A stretch of 64,000 nt of DNA, taken from positions 1,302,001 to 1,366,000 of the forward strand of contig JABAQM010000001.1 of NCBI GenBank assembly GCA_019187105.1, written 5' to 3'. Of this stretch, positions 1 to 8,560 are shown in pieces; the first letter of the stretch is position 1; each line of letters begins with the position of its first letter. Made by a program: the position numbers and the translations under genes. Source of the stretch: Fimbriimonadaceae bacterium. GTDB taxonomy: Bacteria; Armatimonadota; Fimbriimonadia; Fimbriimonadales; Fimbriimonadaceae. A model generated the notes under the pieces. It saw nothing but the letters and a program-made list of their open reading frames with translations. It was not told the origin of the DNA and searched no databases.

Positions 1-336
1 GTCAAGGCCCAAGCCGTGCGAGCGAAGATGACGGCTGAATACAACGAGGCGTTCAGCCGCTTCGATGCGATTCTTGGGCCAACCAGTCCCATCACTGCGT
101 TTAAAATCGGAGAGCTCAATAGCGACCCGCTTGCTCTCAAGGTTCTGGACATTTGCACGATCCCCGCCAACATGGGTGGGTTTCCGGCGATATCCCTAAA
201 CTGCGGGTTTGAGAATGGGTTGCCAATCGGGCTCCAACTCGTCGGACCTCACATGGCAGATGAAAGGGTCCTCCAGCTAGCGCACGCCGTCGAACGGACG
301 CTGCCGAACGCTTGCCTCCAAGTTCCCGTACCATAA
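1..336 (+). CDS. gatA: Asp-tRNA(Asn)/Glu-tRNA(Gln) amidotransferase subunit A, C-terminal part
   Basis: The frame is open from base 1, so the 5' part lies outside the window. The translated end (VKAQAVRAKM, then FDAILGPTSP, IPANMGGFPAISLNCG and GLPIGLQLVGP) matches the C-terminal end of the amidase-signature family as found in GatA. GatA hydrolyses glutamine and passes ammonia to GatB for transamidation of mischarged Glu-tRNA(Gln) or Asp-tRNA(Asn). The catalytic Ser-Ser-Lys region is not in view, so another amidase is possible, but the C-terminal motif is very GatA-like. A membrane-protein gene starts 5 bases downstream. Confidence 0.88.
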   Translation, partial: VKAQAVRAKMTAEYNEAFSRFDAILGPTSPITAFKIGELNSDPLALKVLDICTIPANMGGFPAISLNCGFENGLPIGLQLVGPHMADERVLQLAHAVERTLPNACLQVPVP

Positions 337-341
337 CGGTG

Positions 342-1166
342 ATGGACGACATCCGCCGCGAAGACAGGCGTCTCTTCTGGAAGGCGGTCCTCACGCCGAG
401 TCGGTGGATTCCGTCGGTCGGTCTCATCCTCGTCGGCGGACTCATCATCAGATCTTCGATGGGAGCGTTTATGGCCTCCGTCAGCCAGATCCCCCTCTAT
501 ATCGGGATTGGCCTCGCTGCATTAGGCGTCGGCTCGTGGTACCAAAGCGCACGCCGCGAGGCGATCGCCAACCGGTTCAAAAACCCCCGCCACCGCATGC
601 TCTGGCAGGCCGCTGAAGACCGCATGGCGCAGTTTGACTCGTCCTTGCGGAAGCTCCGTTCCGACCGTGTTGCCGACTTGAGGGACCTTGCCGCCAACCT
701 TCATGCAACCTCCATCGCCTTGTACGCGGCCCTGCGCCGCGCCGACTTGCTGCTCGAGGAGATCCAGGGAAGCGAGGCCGTCGTTCAGCGGCGCCCACCG
801 CCGATACCTGCTCAGTCCAATGACCCCCAGGCTCAAGAGCTCTATCGCATTGCCGATCGCAACATCGCCGAATATCGCCAGCATCTCGCCGGCGTGATGG
901 CGGGGGTTCAGCGAACGGAAGCCCAGGCCGCCGTTTTCTCAACCACCTTGGACACGCTCCGCGTCCGCATGCTCGGACACCGCATCGTCGGGAGAAGTCC
1001 GGAGATCCACCAGCACGACTTCCTTGCCGCACTCAGCGAAGCGAAGATGCAGCTCAGCGCCATCGATCGCGCGCTTGAGGAAATCGAACTGACGCCTTTC
1101 CCGAAGTCCATCGTGATCTTGCCACCGGTCCCCGGCTCCGAAGTCCATATGCAGCAGGACGCTTGA
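342..1166 (+). CDS. Hypothetical membrane protein with two N-terminal TM segments
   Basis: A 274-residue protein starting at ATG 342, just after the gatA stop. Two hydrophobic segments lie at about residues 22-40 and 45-65, followed by a long, mostly alpha-helical, charged cytoplasmic-looking region (about residues 70-265) rich in Arg, Leu and Ala, with coiled-coil character. No enzymatic motif was recognised. Its TGA stop overlaps the ispE start (TGATG), so it is translationally coupled to ispE. An upstream in-frame TTG/ATG inside gatA could add ten residues but would overlap gatA; ATG 342 fits better. Function unknown. Confidence 0.75.
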   Translation: MDDIRREDRRLFWKAVLTPSRWIPSVGLILVGGLIIRSSMGAFMASVSQIPLYIGIGLAALGVGSWYQSARREAIANRFKNPRHRMLWQAAEDRMAQFDSSLRKLRSDRVADLRDLAANLHATSIALYAALRRADLLLEEIQGSEAVVQRRPPPIPAQSNDPQAQELYRIADRNIAEYRQHLAGVMAGVQRTEAQAAVFSTTLDTLRVRMLGHRIVGRSPEIHQHDFLAALSEAKMQLSAIDRALEEIELTPFPKSIVILPPVPGSEVHMQQDA

Positions 1167-1987
1167 TGCCGCTGACCGTCCGATGCCCGGCAAAGATCAA
1201 CCGCTTTCTGAGCGTCGGCCCGCCAGAGCCCAACGGCTTTCACCCGATCAGAACCATCTTCCAGGCGATTTCCCTCGCGGACACGCTCACGATTGCCGAG
1301 GCCGGAAAAGATCGCATCCTCTGCACCTGGAATGGCCTGCCTTCTGATAACACGCTGACCAAAGTCCTCCGCCTGGCGCGAGAGTTTACGGATGTTCCTT
1401 TCCTGCAGTTGGAGCTCGACAAGCAAATTCCCGCCGAGAGTGGCCTCGGTGGCGGCAGCTCAGACGCAGGAGGCTTGCTTCGAGCGCTCCCCCGCTTCAC
1501 CGACGGTCGGTTAACTGCGAGCAACCTGAGGGAAATCGCCGCCGCCGTTGGCAAGGATGTCCCCTTCTTTCTCGAAGGAGGAGCCGCACAGGGAACAGGC
1601 TATGGTGAAACGGTCGATCCACTTCCGAACCGTCCGGTAGAGCACGTTTTGATTGTCCGGCCCGATGTCGGCGTGTCCACCCAACAGGCCTATGCCGCAC
1701 TGGACTCCAAACCGAGGATCTGGCGGGACTTCCCAGACGAGCATGAGCCTTACAACGACTTTGAAAGGGTCGCGCCATGCGAATGCCTGGACCTCGCCGA
1801 ACGCCTGCGGAGATATGGTGCGACAGAAGCTCAGCTTTGCGGATCGGGCTCCGCTGTGTACGGCGTATTCGCTTCCGAGCAGAATGCCAGGGCCGCCGAA
1901 GAAAGAGCGCGACACGAAGGGTACGATCGGGCCTGGGCAGCAAGGACGCTGACTCGGGAAGAAAGCCTTTGGATGTCGTGGTCTTAG
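1166..1987 (+). CDS. ispE: 4-diphosphocytidyl-2-C-methyl-D-erythritol kinase
   Basis: A 273-residue GHMP kinase. The N-terminal CPAKINRFLSVG motif and the glycine-rich ATP loop PAESGLGGGSSDAGG are diagnostic of IspE, as is LCGSGSAVYGVF near the C-terminus. It phosphorylates CDP-methylerythritol in the MEP route to isoprenoid precursors; dxs, the first gene of that pathway, lies at 43.5-45.4 kb. ATG 1166 overlaps the previous stop by one base. The 3' end overlaps the next gene by 19 bases. Confidence 0.95.
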   Translation: MPLTVRCPAKINRFLSVGPPEPNGFHPIRTIFQAISLADTLTIAEAGKDRILCTWNGLPSDNTLTKVLRLAREFTDVPFLQLELDKQIPAESGLGGGSSDAGGLLRALPRFTDGRLTASNLREIAAAVGKDVPFFLEGGAAQGTGYGETVDPLPNRPVEHVLIVRPDVGVSTQQAYAALDSKPRIWRDFPDEHEPYNDFERVAPCECLDLAERLRRYGATEAQLCGSGSAVYGVFASEQNARAAEERARHEGYDRAWAARTLTREESLWMSWS

Positions 1988-2703
1988 CCGGCGGCCGATG
2001 TTCCGCAGAGTTACGCGAACTGAGCAGCTGCGAATTTCGTGCCGACCTGCCTTATCGAGGGGTATCGATGCTCCAGCACGTGTTGGAAGCCGTTCCAACT
2101 GATAATCCCCCTATTATCGTTGGCGGTAAGCCCGGGCTTTCACCACGGCAGGTCGAGTCGGGCGAGAACTTTATCGACAGCTTGGGAAAGGGGCTTGCAG
2201 CCGTCGAGACCGACCGATTCCTGCTTGCCACCGCCGATCTGCCATTTCTTACCAGAGAGTCGGTTGACGACTTTATCGACCGCTGCGATTCAAGTGCCCT
2301 CCTTAACTACCCGATCGTCCCAGAGTCGGTGGTTAAGGCGCGCTTTCCGGAAATGGCACGGACGACCCTCAAGTTGAGGGAAGGACGATTTACGGGAGGC
2401 AACATCGCCGTAATCCGGACCGACTTGATGCGCGGCTCTTTGCCTATCCTGGAAAAAGCCTATCGACTTCGCAAGCAGCCTCTTCGCTTGGCGGCGATAG
2501 TCGGCTTGAAGACGCTCATTCGCGTGGTGGCCGGCCAAGCTTTGCCAAGCCTATTGCCGATCGCAGCGCTTGAGCGCTCCGTCGGCAAGCTGATGGGCGG
2601 TCCCGTTCGTGCGATCATTACGGCCTATGCCGAGATCGGCGCGGATATTGACAACGCCGACCAATATCGAGAAATGCTGAAAATTGAACCGGTTTCGGCC
2701 TAA
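1969..2703 (+). CDS. MobA-like nucleotidyltransferase family protein
   Basis: A 244-residue protein with the N-terminal nucleotide-binding signature VVVLAGGRCSAEL, an LLATADLPFLT segment that resembles the metal-binding Asp motif of NTP transferases, and FTGGNIAVIR further on. It belongs to the MobA/GlmU-type NTP-transferase fold; the substrate cannot be read from sequence. The chosen start is TTG 1969, preceded at about six bases by GGAAG, and it sits inside the end of ispE (19-base overlap), so the two are probably co-translated. The C-terminal half (SVGKLMGGPVRAIITAYAEI) suggests a lineage-specific extension. Confidence 0.8.
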   Translation: MDVVVLAGGRCSAELRELSSCEFRADLPYRGVSMLQHVLEAVPTDNPPIIVGGKPGLSPRQVESGENFIDSLGKGLAAVETDRFLLATADLPFLTRESVDDFIDRCDSSALLNYPIVPESVVKARFPEMARTTLKLREGRFTGGNIAVIRTDLMRGSLPILEKAYRLRKQPLRLAAIVGLKTLIRVVAGQALPSLLPIAALERSVGKLMGGPVRAIITAYAEIGADIDNADQYREMLKIEPVSA

Positions 2704-2735
2704 AGAAAACGTCCAAAACGGCCAATGAGTCCGCT

Positions 2736-2981
2736 ATGGCGACAGCGTCGTTGCTCACGGACAAAGTGGTTCCAAAGACCACCGAAAATTTTTTGCTCAG
2801 TTGTGAAGGGGTTGCCGATGCCTCGGTATGGATCGATGGCGACGAGCTCCGCGCCCATGTCACGCTTCTCGATGACAATTACACGGAGCGGGATCTCAAG
2901 GCGATGTGCGGTAATGCGATTGGCATCCACCAAACGCCCAGCACGATCATGTTGATGCGAGCACGCCGCCGAGCGGCTTAA
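2736..2981 (+). CDS. Small hypothetical protein (81 aa)
   Basis: An 81-residue protein starting at ATG 2736. It has a mixed alpha/beta composition (VADASVWIDGDELRAHVTLL followed by a helix TERDLKAMC) that recalls the C-terminal small domain of acyl-activating enzymes, but it is too short to assign. A competing frame in the same stretch has a less protein-like composition. The last four bases overlap convergently with the zinc-ribbon gene on the other strand. Function unknown. Confidence 0.55.
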   Translation: MATASLLTDKVVPKTTENFLLSCEGVADASVWIDGDELRAHVTLLDDNYTERDLKAMCGNAIGIHQTPSTIMLMRARRRAA

Positions 2982-3226
2982 CCCTCGGCGACGGCTTCGG
3001 CTACCGCCTCGTCCTCTGCCGGGGTTTCCGCCTCTTCGACTTCGTCGACGTCCAACTTGCTGCTCATCGCGTCGGATTCAGCGTTTGTTGGAAAGGTGGT
3101 GAAGGTCATCTGCGTGATGTTTTTCGTCGTCCGGTTGGGACAGTTGTTGCAGATGAACTCGACTTGGACGCGATTGAGCCAGGAAGGCACACGATCGATG
3201 ACTTTGCCGCAAGAACAGGTAACCAT
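2978..3226 (-). CDS. Small zinc-ribbon protein with acidic tail
   Basis: An 82-residue protein. The N-terminus has CSCGK and, about 20 residues on, CNNCP, giving a four-cysteine set that could bind zinc. The last 30 residues are almost entirely Asp, Glu, Ala and Val. Such small proteins often act as nucleic-acid or protein-binding modules, but no specific role can be assigned. It lies three bases downstream of the small membrane-protein gene on the same strand, so the two are likely co-transcribed. Confidence 0.7.
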   Translation of the reverse strand: MVTCSCGKVIDRVPSWLNRVQVEFICNNCPNRTTKNITQMTFTTFPTNAESDAMSSKLDVDEVEEAETPAEDEAVAEAVAEG

Positions 3227-3229
3227 GGG

Positions 3230-3484
3230 TTATTCGTCTTCGAGCGCTTCCTGATAGTGCTGCACCGTTTGGGAATGGCTTATCAGACCGTTCACGAACA
3301 TCACCACCGCTGAACCAAAGTAGATCCACACCAGCCCCGGCTCCGCTCCTTGGCCTGGGTCGCGAATCGCTTGGTCACCTCCCAGAAACGGCAGCCCAAC
3401 GATTCCTAAAACGAACAAAATCCCTGCGATCCAGAAGTAGGTGTTTTTCCAAGCTGCCGGCTTGGGGAGCTGCTTCGCGCTCAA
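3230..3484 (-). CDS. Small membrane protein (84 aa), function unknown
   Basis: An 84-residue protein with two predicted membrane segments: about residues 15-33 (YFWIAGILFVLGIVGLPFL) and 49-66 (VWIYFGSAVVMFVNGLI). A short basic N-terminus precedes the first segment, and the second is followed by a polar tail ending ALEDE. It is followed closely by the zinc-ribbon gene. A TAAAAT -10-like element lies about 10-15 bases upstream of the start on the minus strand. No family recognised. Confidence 0.65.
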   Translation of the reverse strand: MSAKQLPKPAAWKNTYFWIAGILFVLGIVGLPFLGGDQAIRDPGQGAEPGLVWIYFGSAVVMFVNGLISHSQTVQHYQEALEDE

Positions 3485-3780
3485 AGTTCTACTATTTTAC
3501 CCTTTTGGGGCGGCTAGAGCAACCCACGTTCTTTTCTGCTGAGACGAGGGTGCAACACCGATTCGCAGCAAAAACGAACGACACTTTCCGGTTTCCGAAC
3601 GAATCGAAAGGATGCCTCCGTCCAATGGTTGTCGTGCAAGAAAGCCCGGCGAGCCCCGGCCCCCCGGAAGCTTAGTTCGGGCTTATAAACCTTACACGAT
3701 GCTGAGATAGTCTCGCAAAATCGTTCTGTCCCTCTCCTAAGGCATTCCCCCGATCCGAAAGTTAACGGGGAATGCTTGTT
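3485..3780. other. Intergenic region with several hairpins; possible small RNA
   Basis: Nearly 300 bases without a convincing gene. It holds an AAGCCCG/CGGGCTT inverted repeat (3642-3648 with 3678-3684), a TATAAA box at 3684-3689 on the + strand, a small hairpin at 3697-3723 (CGAT and GAGA arms) and a terminator-like hairpin at 3740-3777 followed by TTGTTTTAT on the + strand. No upstream + strand gene needs that terminator, so a short + strand RNA of about 85 nt is conceivable. The minus-strand part near 3490 also holds the promoter of the small membrane protein gene. Confidence 0.35.
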
Positions 3781-3783
3781 TTA
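3740..3783 (+). terminator. Terminator-like hairpin with U-rich tail
   Basis: AGGCATTCCCC (3740-3750) pairs with GGGGAATGCTT (3767-3777), 11 bp with one G-U pair and a 16-base loop, followed by TTGTTTTAT on the + strand. It overlaps the stop codon of the minus-strand glycosyltransferase gene. On the minus strand the hairpin is not followed by a U tract, so it may instead serve only as a 3' stem-loop for that gene. Confidence 0.45.
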
Positions 3784-5238
3784 TGGCGATCTCTCGGCGA
3801 GCCAAACCGCATACCGGTCCTGCCGATGAGGAGTCGCCACCCGCAAGAAGGTGAGACCTGAGTTCATTTCCTGCGGCGCGACGATGCGGTCGTCGCGAGT
3901 TAGAACGTAGATCGCGGGACGGGCAACTTCGCGCAGTTGCTCGAGCGTCTCCAGGTCGGGCACGACTCGATTCATGTAGAAAACAACGGAGGGATGACCT
4001 GTCTCCTGAATCTTCGGGCGCCCGGTTCCCCGGTCGACCTGGCGTCGAGACATTTGGAACATTGCGGTTGGAATCGGCTGTTGCCGCAGCCATTTGGCAT
4101 GCGCATGAAGTTCGGCGTGGTTGGGCGCCATGTCGAAGAAGCCGTGGTAATAGCTCCACATGGCCCAATTCAAGAGGAGGCAGAGGCCCGTCGGGGTCGC
4201 AAGCAGCCATCCACGCAATGACCTTTCCGACATATCGGGCCGCCGCCGACCGATCCAGTCGCCAACCAAGATAGCCGTCGCCGGAAGCAATGGCAGGATG
4301 TAGTGGGGGAGCTTGCTCCCGCTCAGGCTGAACACGATGAACACCGTGCCCGCCCAATAGGCACATAGCCTGAGCAGGGAGTGGGATTCCGCGGCATCGG
4401 ATTGCCGGGGCCAGGCTTGGACGAGGTGGAAAGACCAGGGCGCCCAGCCGACAACAACGACGATGAAGAAGAAGAGCCAGTTCAGCGGACCGCCGATCGA
4501 GTGAGCTTGGTCGCCTCCGGCAAATCGCTGCACATTTTGCTCGACAAGAAACCGCTGGACGAACTCCTCCCGGTTGGCAAGGTAGCAAGGCAGATACCAG
4601 GCGGCAATCACGACCGCACAGGCCATTAGAAAGCCGAGCCAACCGCCTCTTGAGCCTGCCCTCGCTGCGGGGGTCCGCCAAGTGAACAAGCCGATGATCA
4701 GCACGAAGAGAATGATCGCAATGGGGCCCTTGGCAAGAACCGCTGCACCCAACGCGGCTCCTGCCGCCCATCGCATCCTGACCAAACCGGCAAGAGCCTT
4801 CCAGTGCAGCAGGATAGCGGCGGAGAGGGCGAGGACGAATGGCGCGTCCGTCATCATCAGCCTTCCGATCCCGGCGGCCAGGATCGAACTTACCGAGATG
4901 ATCGCCGACGCTTGGGCGCTGACTTCTCCGAGTTCGTCCCTGAGCAGCCGATAGATGAGAAGCGCGGTACCCAGGGTGCAGACCACACTCGGCAACTTGG
5001 GACCAAAGGTCTCGCCGAAGACGGCAAGCGACGGAATCGCGAGCCAATAGATAAGGATGGGCTTCTCAAACCAGGGGGAGCCGTTGTAATAGGGGGTGAT
5101 CCACTCTCCCCGGCGGAGCATCTCCGACGCGACCGCACCGTAGAAGCCCTCATCGAGATCGAACAACCCAACCATCCAAAAGCCCACCAATGGCGCGATG
5201 AGCAACAATCCAAAGAGAGGTTTGGAGAGGGGCTTCAC
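3781..5238 (-). CDS. Glycosyltransferase family 39-like membrane protein (ArnT/PMT type)
   Basis: A 485-residue integral membrane protein. The N-terminal loop after the first TM segment (LFDLDEGFYGAVASEMLRRGEWITP, then GSPWFEKPILIYWLA) carries the DEGFY acidic motif and the FEKPIL signature of the dolichyl-phosphate mannosyltransferase/ArnT superfamily, which transfers sugars from polyprenyl-phosphate donors. About ten TM segments follow, then a C-terminal soluble domain (about residues 370-485). It overlaps the gmhA stop/start by four bases, so it is probably co-transcribed with gmhA and may act in glycan or LPS modification. Acceptor and donor unknown. Confidence 0.85.
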   Translation of the reverse strand: MKPLSKPLFGLLLIAPLVGFWMVGLFDLDEGFYGAVASEMLRRGEWITPYYNGSPWFEKPILIYWLAIPSLAVFGETFGPKLPSVVCTLGTALLIYRLLRDELGEVSAQASAIISVSSILAAGIGRLMMTDAPFVLALSAAILLHWKALAGLVRMRWAAGAALGAAVLAKGPIAIILFVLIIGLFTWRTPAARAGSRGGWLGFLMACAVVIAAWYLPCYLANREEFVQRFLVEQNVQRFAGGDQAHSIGGPLNWLFFFIVVVVGWAPWSFHLVQAWPRQSDAAESHSLLRLCAYWAGTVFIVFSLSGSKLPHYILPLLPATAILVGDWIGRRRPDMSERSLRGWLLATPTGLCLLLNWAMWSYYHGFFDMAPNHAELHAHAKWLRQQPIPTAMFQMSRRQVDRGTGRPKIQETGHPSVVFYMNRVVPDLETLEQLREVARPAIYVLTRDDRIVAPQEMNSGLTFLRVATPHRQDRYAVWLAERSP

Positions 5239-5813
5239 TGTACGTGCCCGAGACGGCTCTCCAGGCTCTCGACGAGGGCGTGAAGGGCCAGCATATGAAG
5301 CTCTTGGATGCGGTCCGCCCCCTCGCCCGGAAAGATGATGGCGCGGGTTACGACGTCCCTCAACGGTCCGCCGCCACGACCAAGTAGCGCGGTGACCCCG
5401 ACATTCCCGCTCTTCGCCGCCGAAGCCGCCTCGATTAGGTTGGGCGATTTTCCGGAGGTTGAGAGCAGGATCAGGTGGTCGCCTGGACGCCCGTATGCCG
5501 TCACGAGCCTTCGGAAGACTTGTTCATAGCCGTAGTCATTGGCCACGCATGACAGGTGGGTCGGATCGGTGAGGGCCAGTGCCGCGATCGGTTCGCGATC
5601 CCTTCTGAATCGGCCTGTGCATTCCTCGGCGAAGTGCATGGCATCCGCCATACTTCCCCCGTTGCCGGCAACGAGAATCTTGCCTCCCTTTTGAATTGTC
5701 GTTTCCAGATCAGAAGCCAAATCCGAGAGCTGGACCAAGAGATCGGCGTCTTGCCGAAGGGCTTCAAGCGCGGCCGTGGCCGAGCGAAAGGCCCCCTCGA
5801 ACGCATCCGGCAT
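5235..5813 (-). CDS. gmhA: D-sedoheptulose-7-phosphate isomerase
   Basis: A 192-residue SIS-domain protein. Motifs [34 protein letters not shown] and the C-terminal [15 protein letters not shown] match GmhA, which converts sedoheptulose 7-phosphate to D-glycero-manno-heptose 7-phosphate, the first step of ADP-heptose synthesis for LPS inner core. A kinase for the next step lies at 47.5-48.5 kb. The glycosyltransferase gene overlaps its 3' end by four bases. Divergent from hisI, 30 bases apart. Confidence 0.92.
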   Translation of the reverse strand: MPDAFEGAFRSATAALEALRQDADLLVQLSDLASDLETTIQKGGKILVAGNGGSMADAMHFAEECTGRFRRDREPIAALALTDPTHLSCVANDYGYEQVFRRLVTAYGRPGDHLILLSTSGKSPNLIEAASAAKSGNVGVTALLGRGGGPLRDVVTRAIIFPGEGADRIQELHMLALHALVESLESRLGHVQ

Positions 5814-5843
5814 GGGCGTAGGTTACTCGGTAGACTTCCGGCG

Positions 5844-6203
5844 ATGTCGATCCTGGAGAGTCTCAAGTACGACGCCAACGGACTCATTCCTGCGATCATC
5901 CAAGACCACGCAAACGGGCAGGTGCTGATGATGGCTTGGATGAACAAGGAGTCGCTGGCCAAGACGATCGACACGGGACTCTGCACTTACTGGAGCCGTT
6001 CCCGGCAGAGTTTCTGGGTCAAAGGCGAAACGAGCGGCCACCTTCAGTACGTCAAGCGCATCTCGATCGACTGTGACCAGGATGCCCTTCTCATCCAGGT
6101 CGAGCAGGTCGGCGCCGCCTGCCACGACAACTACCGCAGTTGCTTCTATCGCGACTTCGCAGATGAGAGCCTTCAAATCAACGCCGTCAAGTTAGAGGGC
6201 TAG
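5844..6203 (+). CDS. hisI: Phosphoribosyl-AMP cyclohydrolase
   Basis: A 119-residue protein starting at ATG 5844. The motifs [26 protein letters not shown] and [12 protein letters not shown] are those of HisI, and the three zinc cysteines (in IDCD, ACH and SCF) are present. It opens the adenine ring of PR-AMP in histidine synthesis. There is no HisE (pyrophosphohydrolase) domain, so that step must be encoded elsewhere; hisF is at 27.1 kb. Its last 12 bases overlap convergently with the GH31 gene. Confidence 0.95.
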   Translation: MSILESLKYDANGLIPAIIQDHANGQVLMMAWMNKESLAKTIDTGLCTYWSRSRQSFWVKGETSGHLQYVKRISIDCDQDALLIQVEQVGAACHDNYRSCFYRDFADESLQINAVKLEG

Positions 6204-8501
6204 TCGTTCCGAAACCTTTGCGGTCGCCCCTGGCATGACCAGGTCTACTTTCTTCCGTGTCATCGACCGTTCGATGCCGTTCACTCTAAGGATGCGATGT
6301 TCACCATGGACGACAAATCTGGCTTTCAGCCGGCCGGCGCCGTCTTCGTCATGGTTCGCGTGCACATCGATTTCGTTTCCGTCCTCGCTAACTTGGATGG
6401 TGACGGCCGTCTCCTTCCCATCGCGGTAGCCGTAGGTGAGACCGTCGTCGAAGACGTATCGCGTTTCCGAGGTGCCCATACCGCCTGGCACAATGTGAAA
6501 CTCGACGTCGCTTAAGTCCATTCGCGCACCCTCGACCGCAGCCGGCGACATCGGAATGATCGATCCCTCCCGGAAATAAAGCGGCGTCATGTCACGGTGG
6601 TTTTTCGCCCCGGCGAATTCGTCGATTGCCAGCCGCATGGTCTGGAGATCCAACCAAAACTCACCGGGCAACACCACGCGACGTGACGGGGATTCGTCCA
6701 GGAAGGGCGCATGGAGCACGCGGTCCCCGACCAGGAACTGGTCATCGACCGAGTCTGCATCCGCATAGTGGTAAAGCAAGGGCCGAATGATCGGGTGACC
6801 GAACTGTTCGTGTTGCAAATACAACTGGTATAGATAGGGAAGGAACCGATACCGGAGCTTGATGAACTTGGCAGCGATGTCCCTTGTCTTGGCGTCGTAG
6901 CTCCACGGCTCCTGTTCCCGACTTCCCCGGTCGCTGTGCACCCGGAAAATCGGGAAGAGGAAGTGGGCCTTCGTCCAGTCCAGAAAGAGGTCGGCGGGAC
7001 AGTCACCCATGAAACCGCCAACGTCGTGGCCGTGGAACGACAAACCAGAGAGTCCCATATTAAGCGACATCGGAATCGACGTCTTCAGATAAAACCGATT
7101 CGAGACTGAGTCCCCCGTCCAGAGCGCGCTGTGACGCGGAGTGCCTTGGCACCCCGATCGGGACATCAGAAAAGGCCGCTCGTTAGGAAACGCCTTGAGA
7201 AATCCTTGCCGGCTGGCAATCTGCATGCCGAGCGCGTACTGGTTCCGGAAGGCCGCATGGGGGAGCTTTCCCTCCGCGAACAGCATGCCGTTTGGATCGA
7301 CTGCTCCAGTGGACGGATCATTCATGTCGATCCAAGCCGCACCAAAGCCCTGCTTCCTGAAATCAGCCGCCTGCCTCGCCCACCATTGCCGCCCGGCCTC
7401 TAAGGAAAAGTCGGGGAATACGGTCAAGCCGGGCCATACGATCCCCACAAACTCCTTCCCTTCAGGGTTTAGCGCGAATACTTTCGCTTTTGACCCCGAG
7501 CAATAGACATCAAACTCGCGATCCTGCTTAACGCCTGGGTCCAAAATCGGCACCACTCGGCGGTGATCAGCGGCTAGTTGGTCGCAAATGGGCGCCGAGC
7601 CTGCCGGAAACATATTCTTATCGACCGTAAACACTCGATAGCCGCTCATATAGTCGATGTCGAGCCACAGGCCGTCACAGGGTATTCGATGCCGCTTCAG
7701 CTCGCGGTTGAGCCGCAACAAGTCCCGCTCGCCGCCATAACCCCAGCGCGACTGGTGATAGCCCAGCGCCCAAAGGGGCGGCCGCTCGCTCCTGCCGGTC
7801 AGTGCTGTGAACTTCTCGGTCAGCTCGGCAAGCGTCGGACCAATCACGATCCAGAGCCGCGGCTGGCCGTCTTCGGCGCCAAGACAGATCGACAGCTCAT
7901 CTCGCGTTACACCCTCGCGGAAAAAGAACGGATTCGAAGCCGTATCGACAAACGTTGGAAACGGGGTTTCGAGCAAGAGGCCCACAAACACGCCCTTCTG
8001 CTCGACGATCAGATACGGAATCGAAACGTAGTACGGATCGGCCGGGTTCTCCCACCACTGCGCCCCATGAAAGTCGCCCAGCACATCGGTGTTCCAGAAC
8101 TTTGCACGAATTCCCGACAGCTCGAAGCGACCGAAGCTCTTCTCCCCCATGCCAAAGAAGCGGAGGCCGGCGGCGTTCCGGAATTGGAACATTGACGCGC
8201 TGCCGGAAACACCAAATCTGCCCTCCAGAATCGTCTGCCTGCCAACACGTACCGTGAGCGTGCCTGCCTCGTCAACCTCCACGGAACCTGTCGCGGCCGT
8301 TGCCGGTGGCGTGCAGGGCTCCAAACAGAGGTTCCCTTCCCATAGGCCGGTTCCTGGTGAGCTTAGGCAAGTGAGGTCTCCTCCGAACCGTTCGACAACG
8401 AAGGCTTGCATTCGGTCTCCGAGACGAACTTGCTCGCGACCGTCATCATAGGCGGAGGCGAAGGTGAAATTGGCAGGATGGGGCTGCTTTGTAAAAAACA
8501 T
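6192..8501 (-). CDS. Glycoside hydrolase family 31 (alpha-glucosidase-like)
   Basis: A 769-residue protein with an N-terminal beta-sandwich, a (beta/alpha)8 domain and C-terminal beta domains. The catalytic nucleophile region reads [10 protein letters not shown] (family consensus DMNEP, here with Asp for Glu) and the acid/base region reads [24 protein letters not shown] and [15 protein letters not shown] are also typical. No signal peptide is seen, so a cytoplasmic alpha-glucosidase or alpha-xylosidase-like enzyme is likely; exact substrate cannot be told. It is divergent from the epimerase gene, with only 59 bases between. Confidence 0.92.
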   Translation of the reverse strand: MFFTKQPHPANFTFASAYDDGREQVRLGDRMQAFVVERFGGDLTCLSSPGTGLWEGNLCLEPCTPPATAATGSVEVDEAGTLTVRVGRQTILEGRFGVSGSASMFQFRNAAGLRFFGMGEKSFGRFELSGIRAKFWNTDVLGDFHGAQWWENPADPYYVSIPYLIVEQKGVFVGLLLETPFPTFVDTASNPFFFREGVTRDELSICLGAEDGQPRLWIVIGPTLAELTEKFTALTGRSERPPLWALGYHQSRWGYGGERDLLRLNRELKRHRIPCDGLWLDIDYMSGYRVFTVDKNMFPAGSAPICDQLAADHRRVVPILDPGVKQDREFDVYCSGSKAKVFALNPEGKEFVGIVWPGLTVFPDFSLEAGRQWWARQAADFRKQGFGAAWIDMNDPSTGAVDPNGMLFAEGKLPHAAFRNQYALGMQIASRQGFLKAFPNERPFLMSRSGCQGTPRHSALWTGDSVSNRFYLKTSIPMSLNMGLSGLSFHGHDVGGFMGDCPADLFLDWTKAHFLFPIFRVHSDRGSREQEPWSYDAKTRDIAAKFIKLRYRFLPYLYQLYLQHEQFGHPIIRPLLYHYADADSVDDQFLVGDRVLHAPFLDESPSRRVVLPGEFWLDLQTMRLAIDEFAGAKNHRDMTPLYFREGSIIPMSPAAVEGARMDLSDVEFHIVPGGMGTSETRYVFDDGLTYGYRDGKETAVTIQVSEDGNEIDVHANHDEDGAGRLKARFVVHGEHRILRVNGIERSMTRKKVDLVMPGATAKVSERLAL

Positions 8502-8560
8502 CTCAGGGGGCTCCTTGATTGTGGCTTACCGGGCTCCCATGCCGTGGGTACCCTGGGTTC

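Noticed and set aside
3737-5047. Open frame of 436 codons on the minus strand overlapping the glycosyltransferase gene in another frame
   Set aside because: Composition is Arg/Ser/Pro-rich as expected of a frame shadow; the GT39-like frame has TM segments and motifs.
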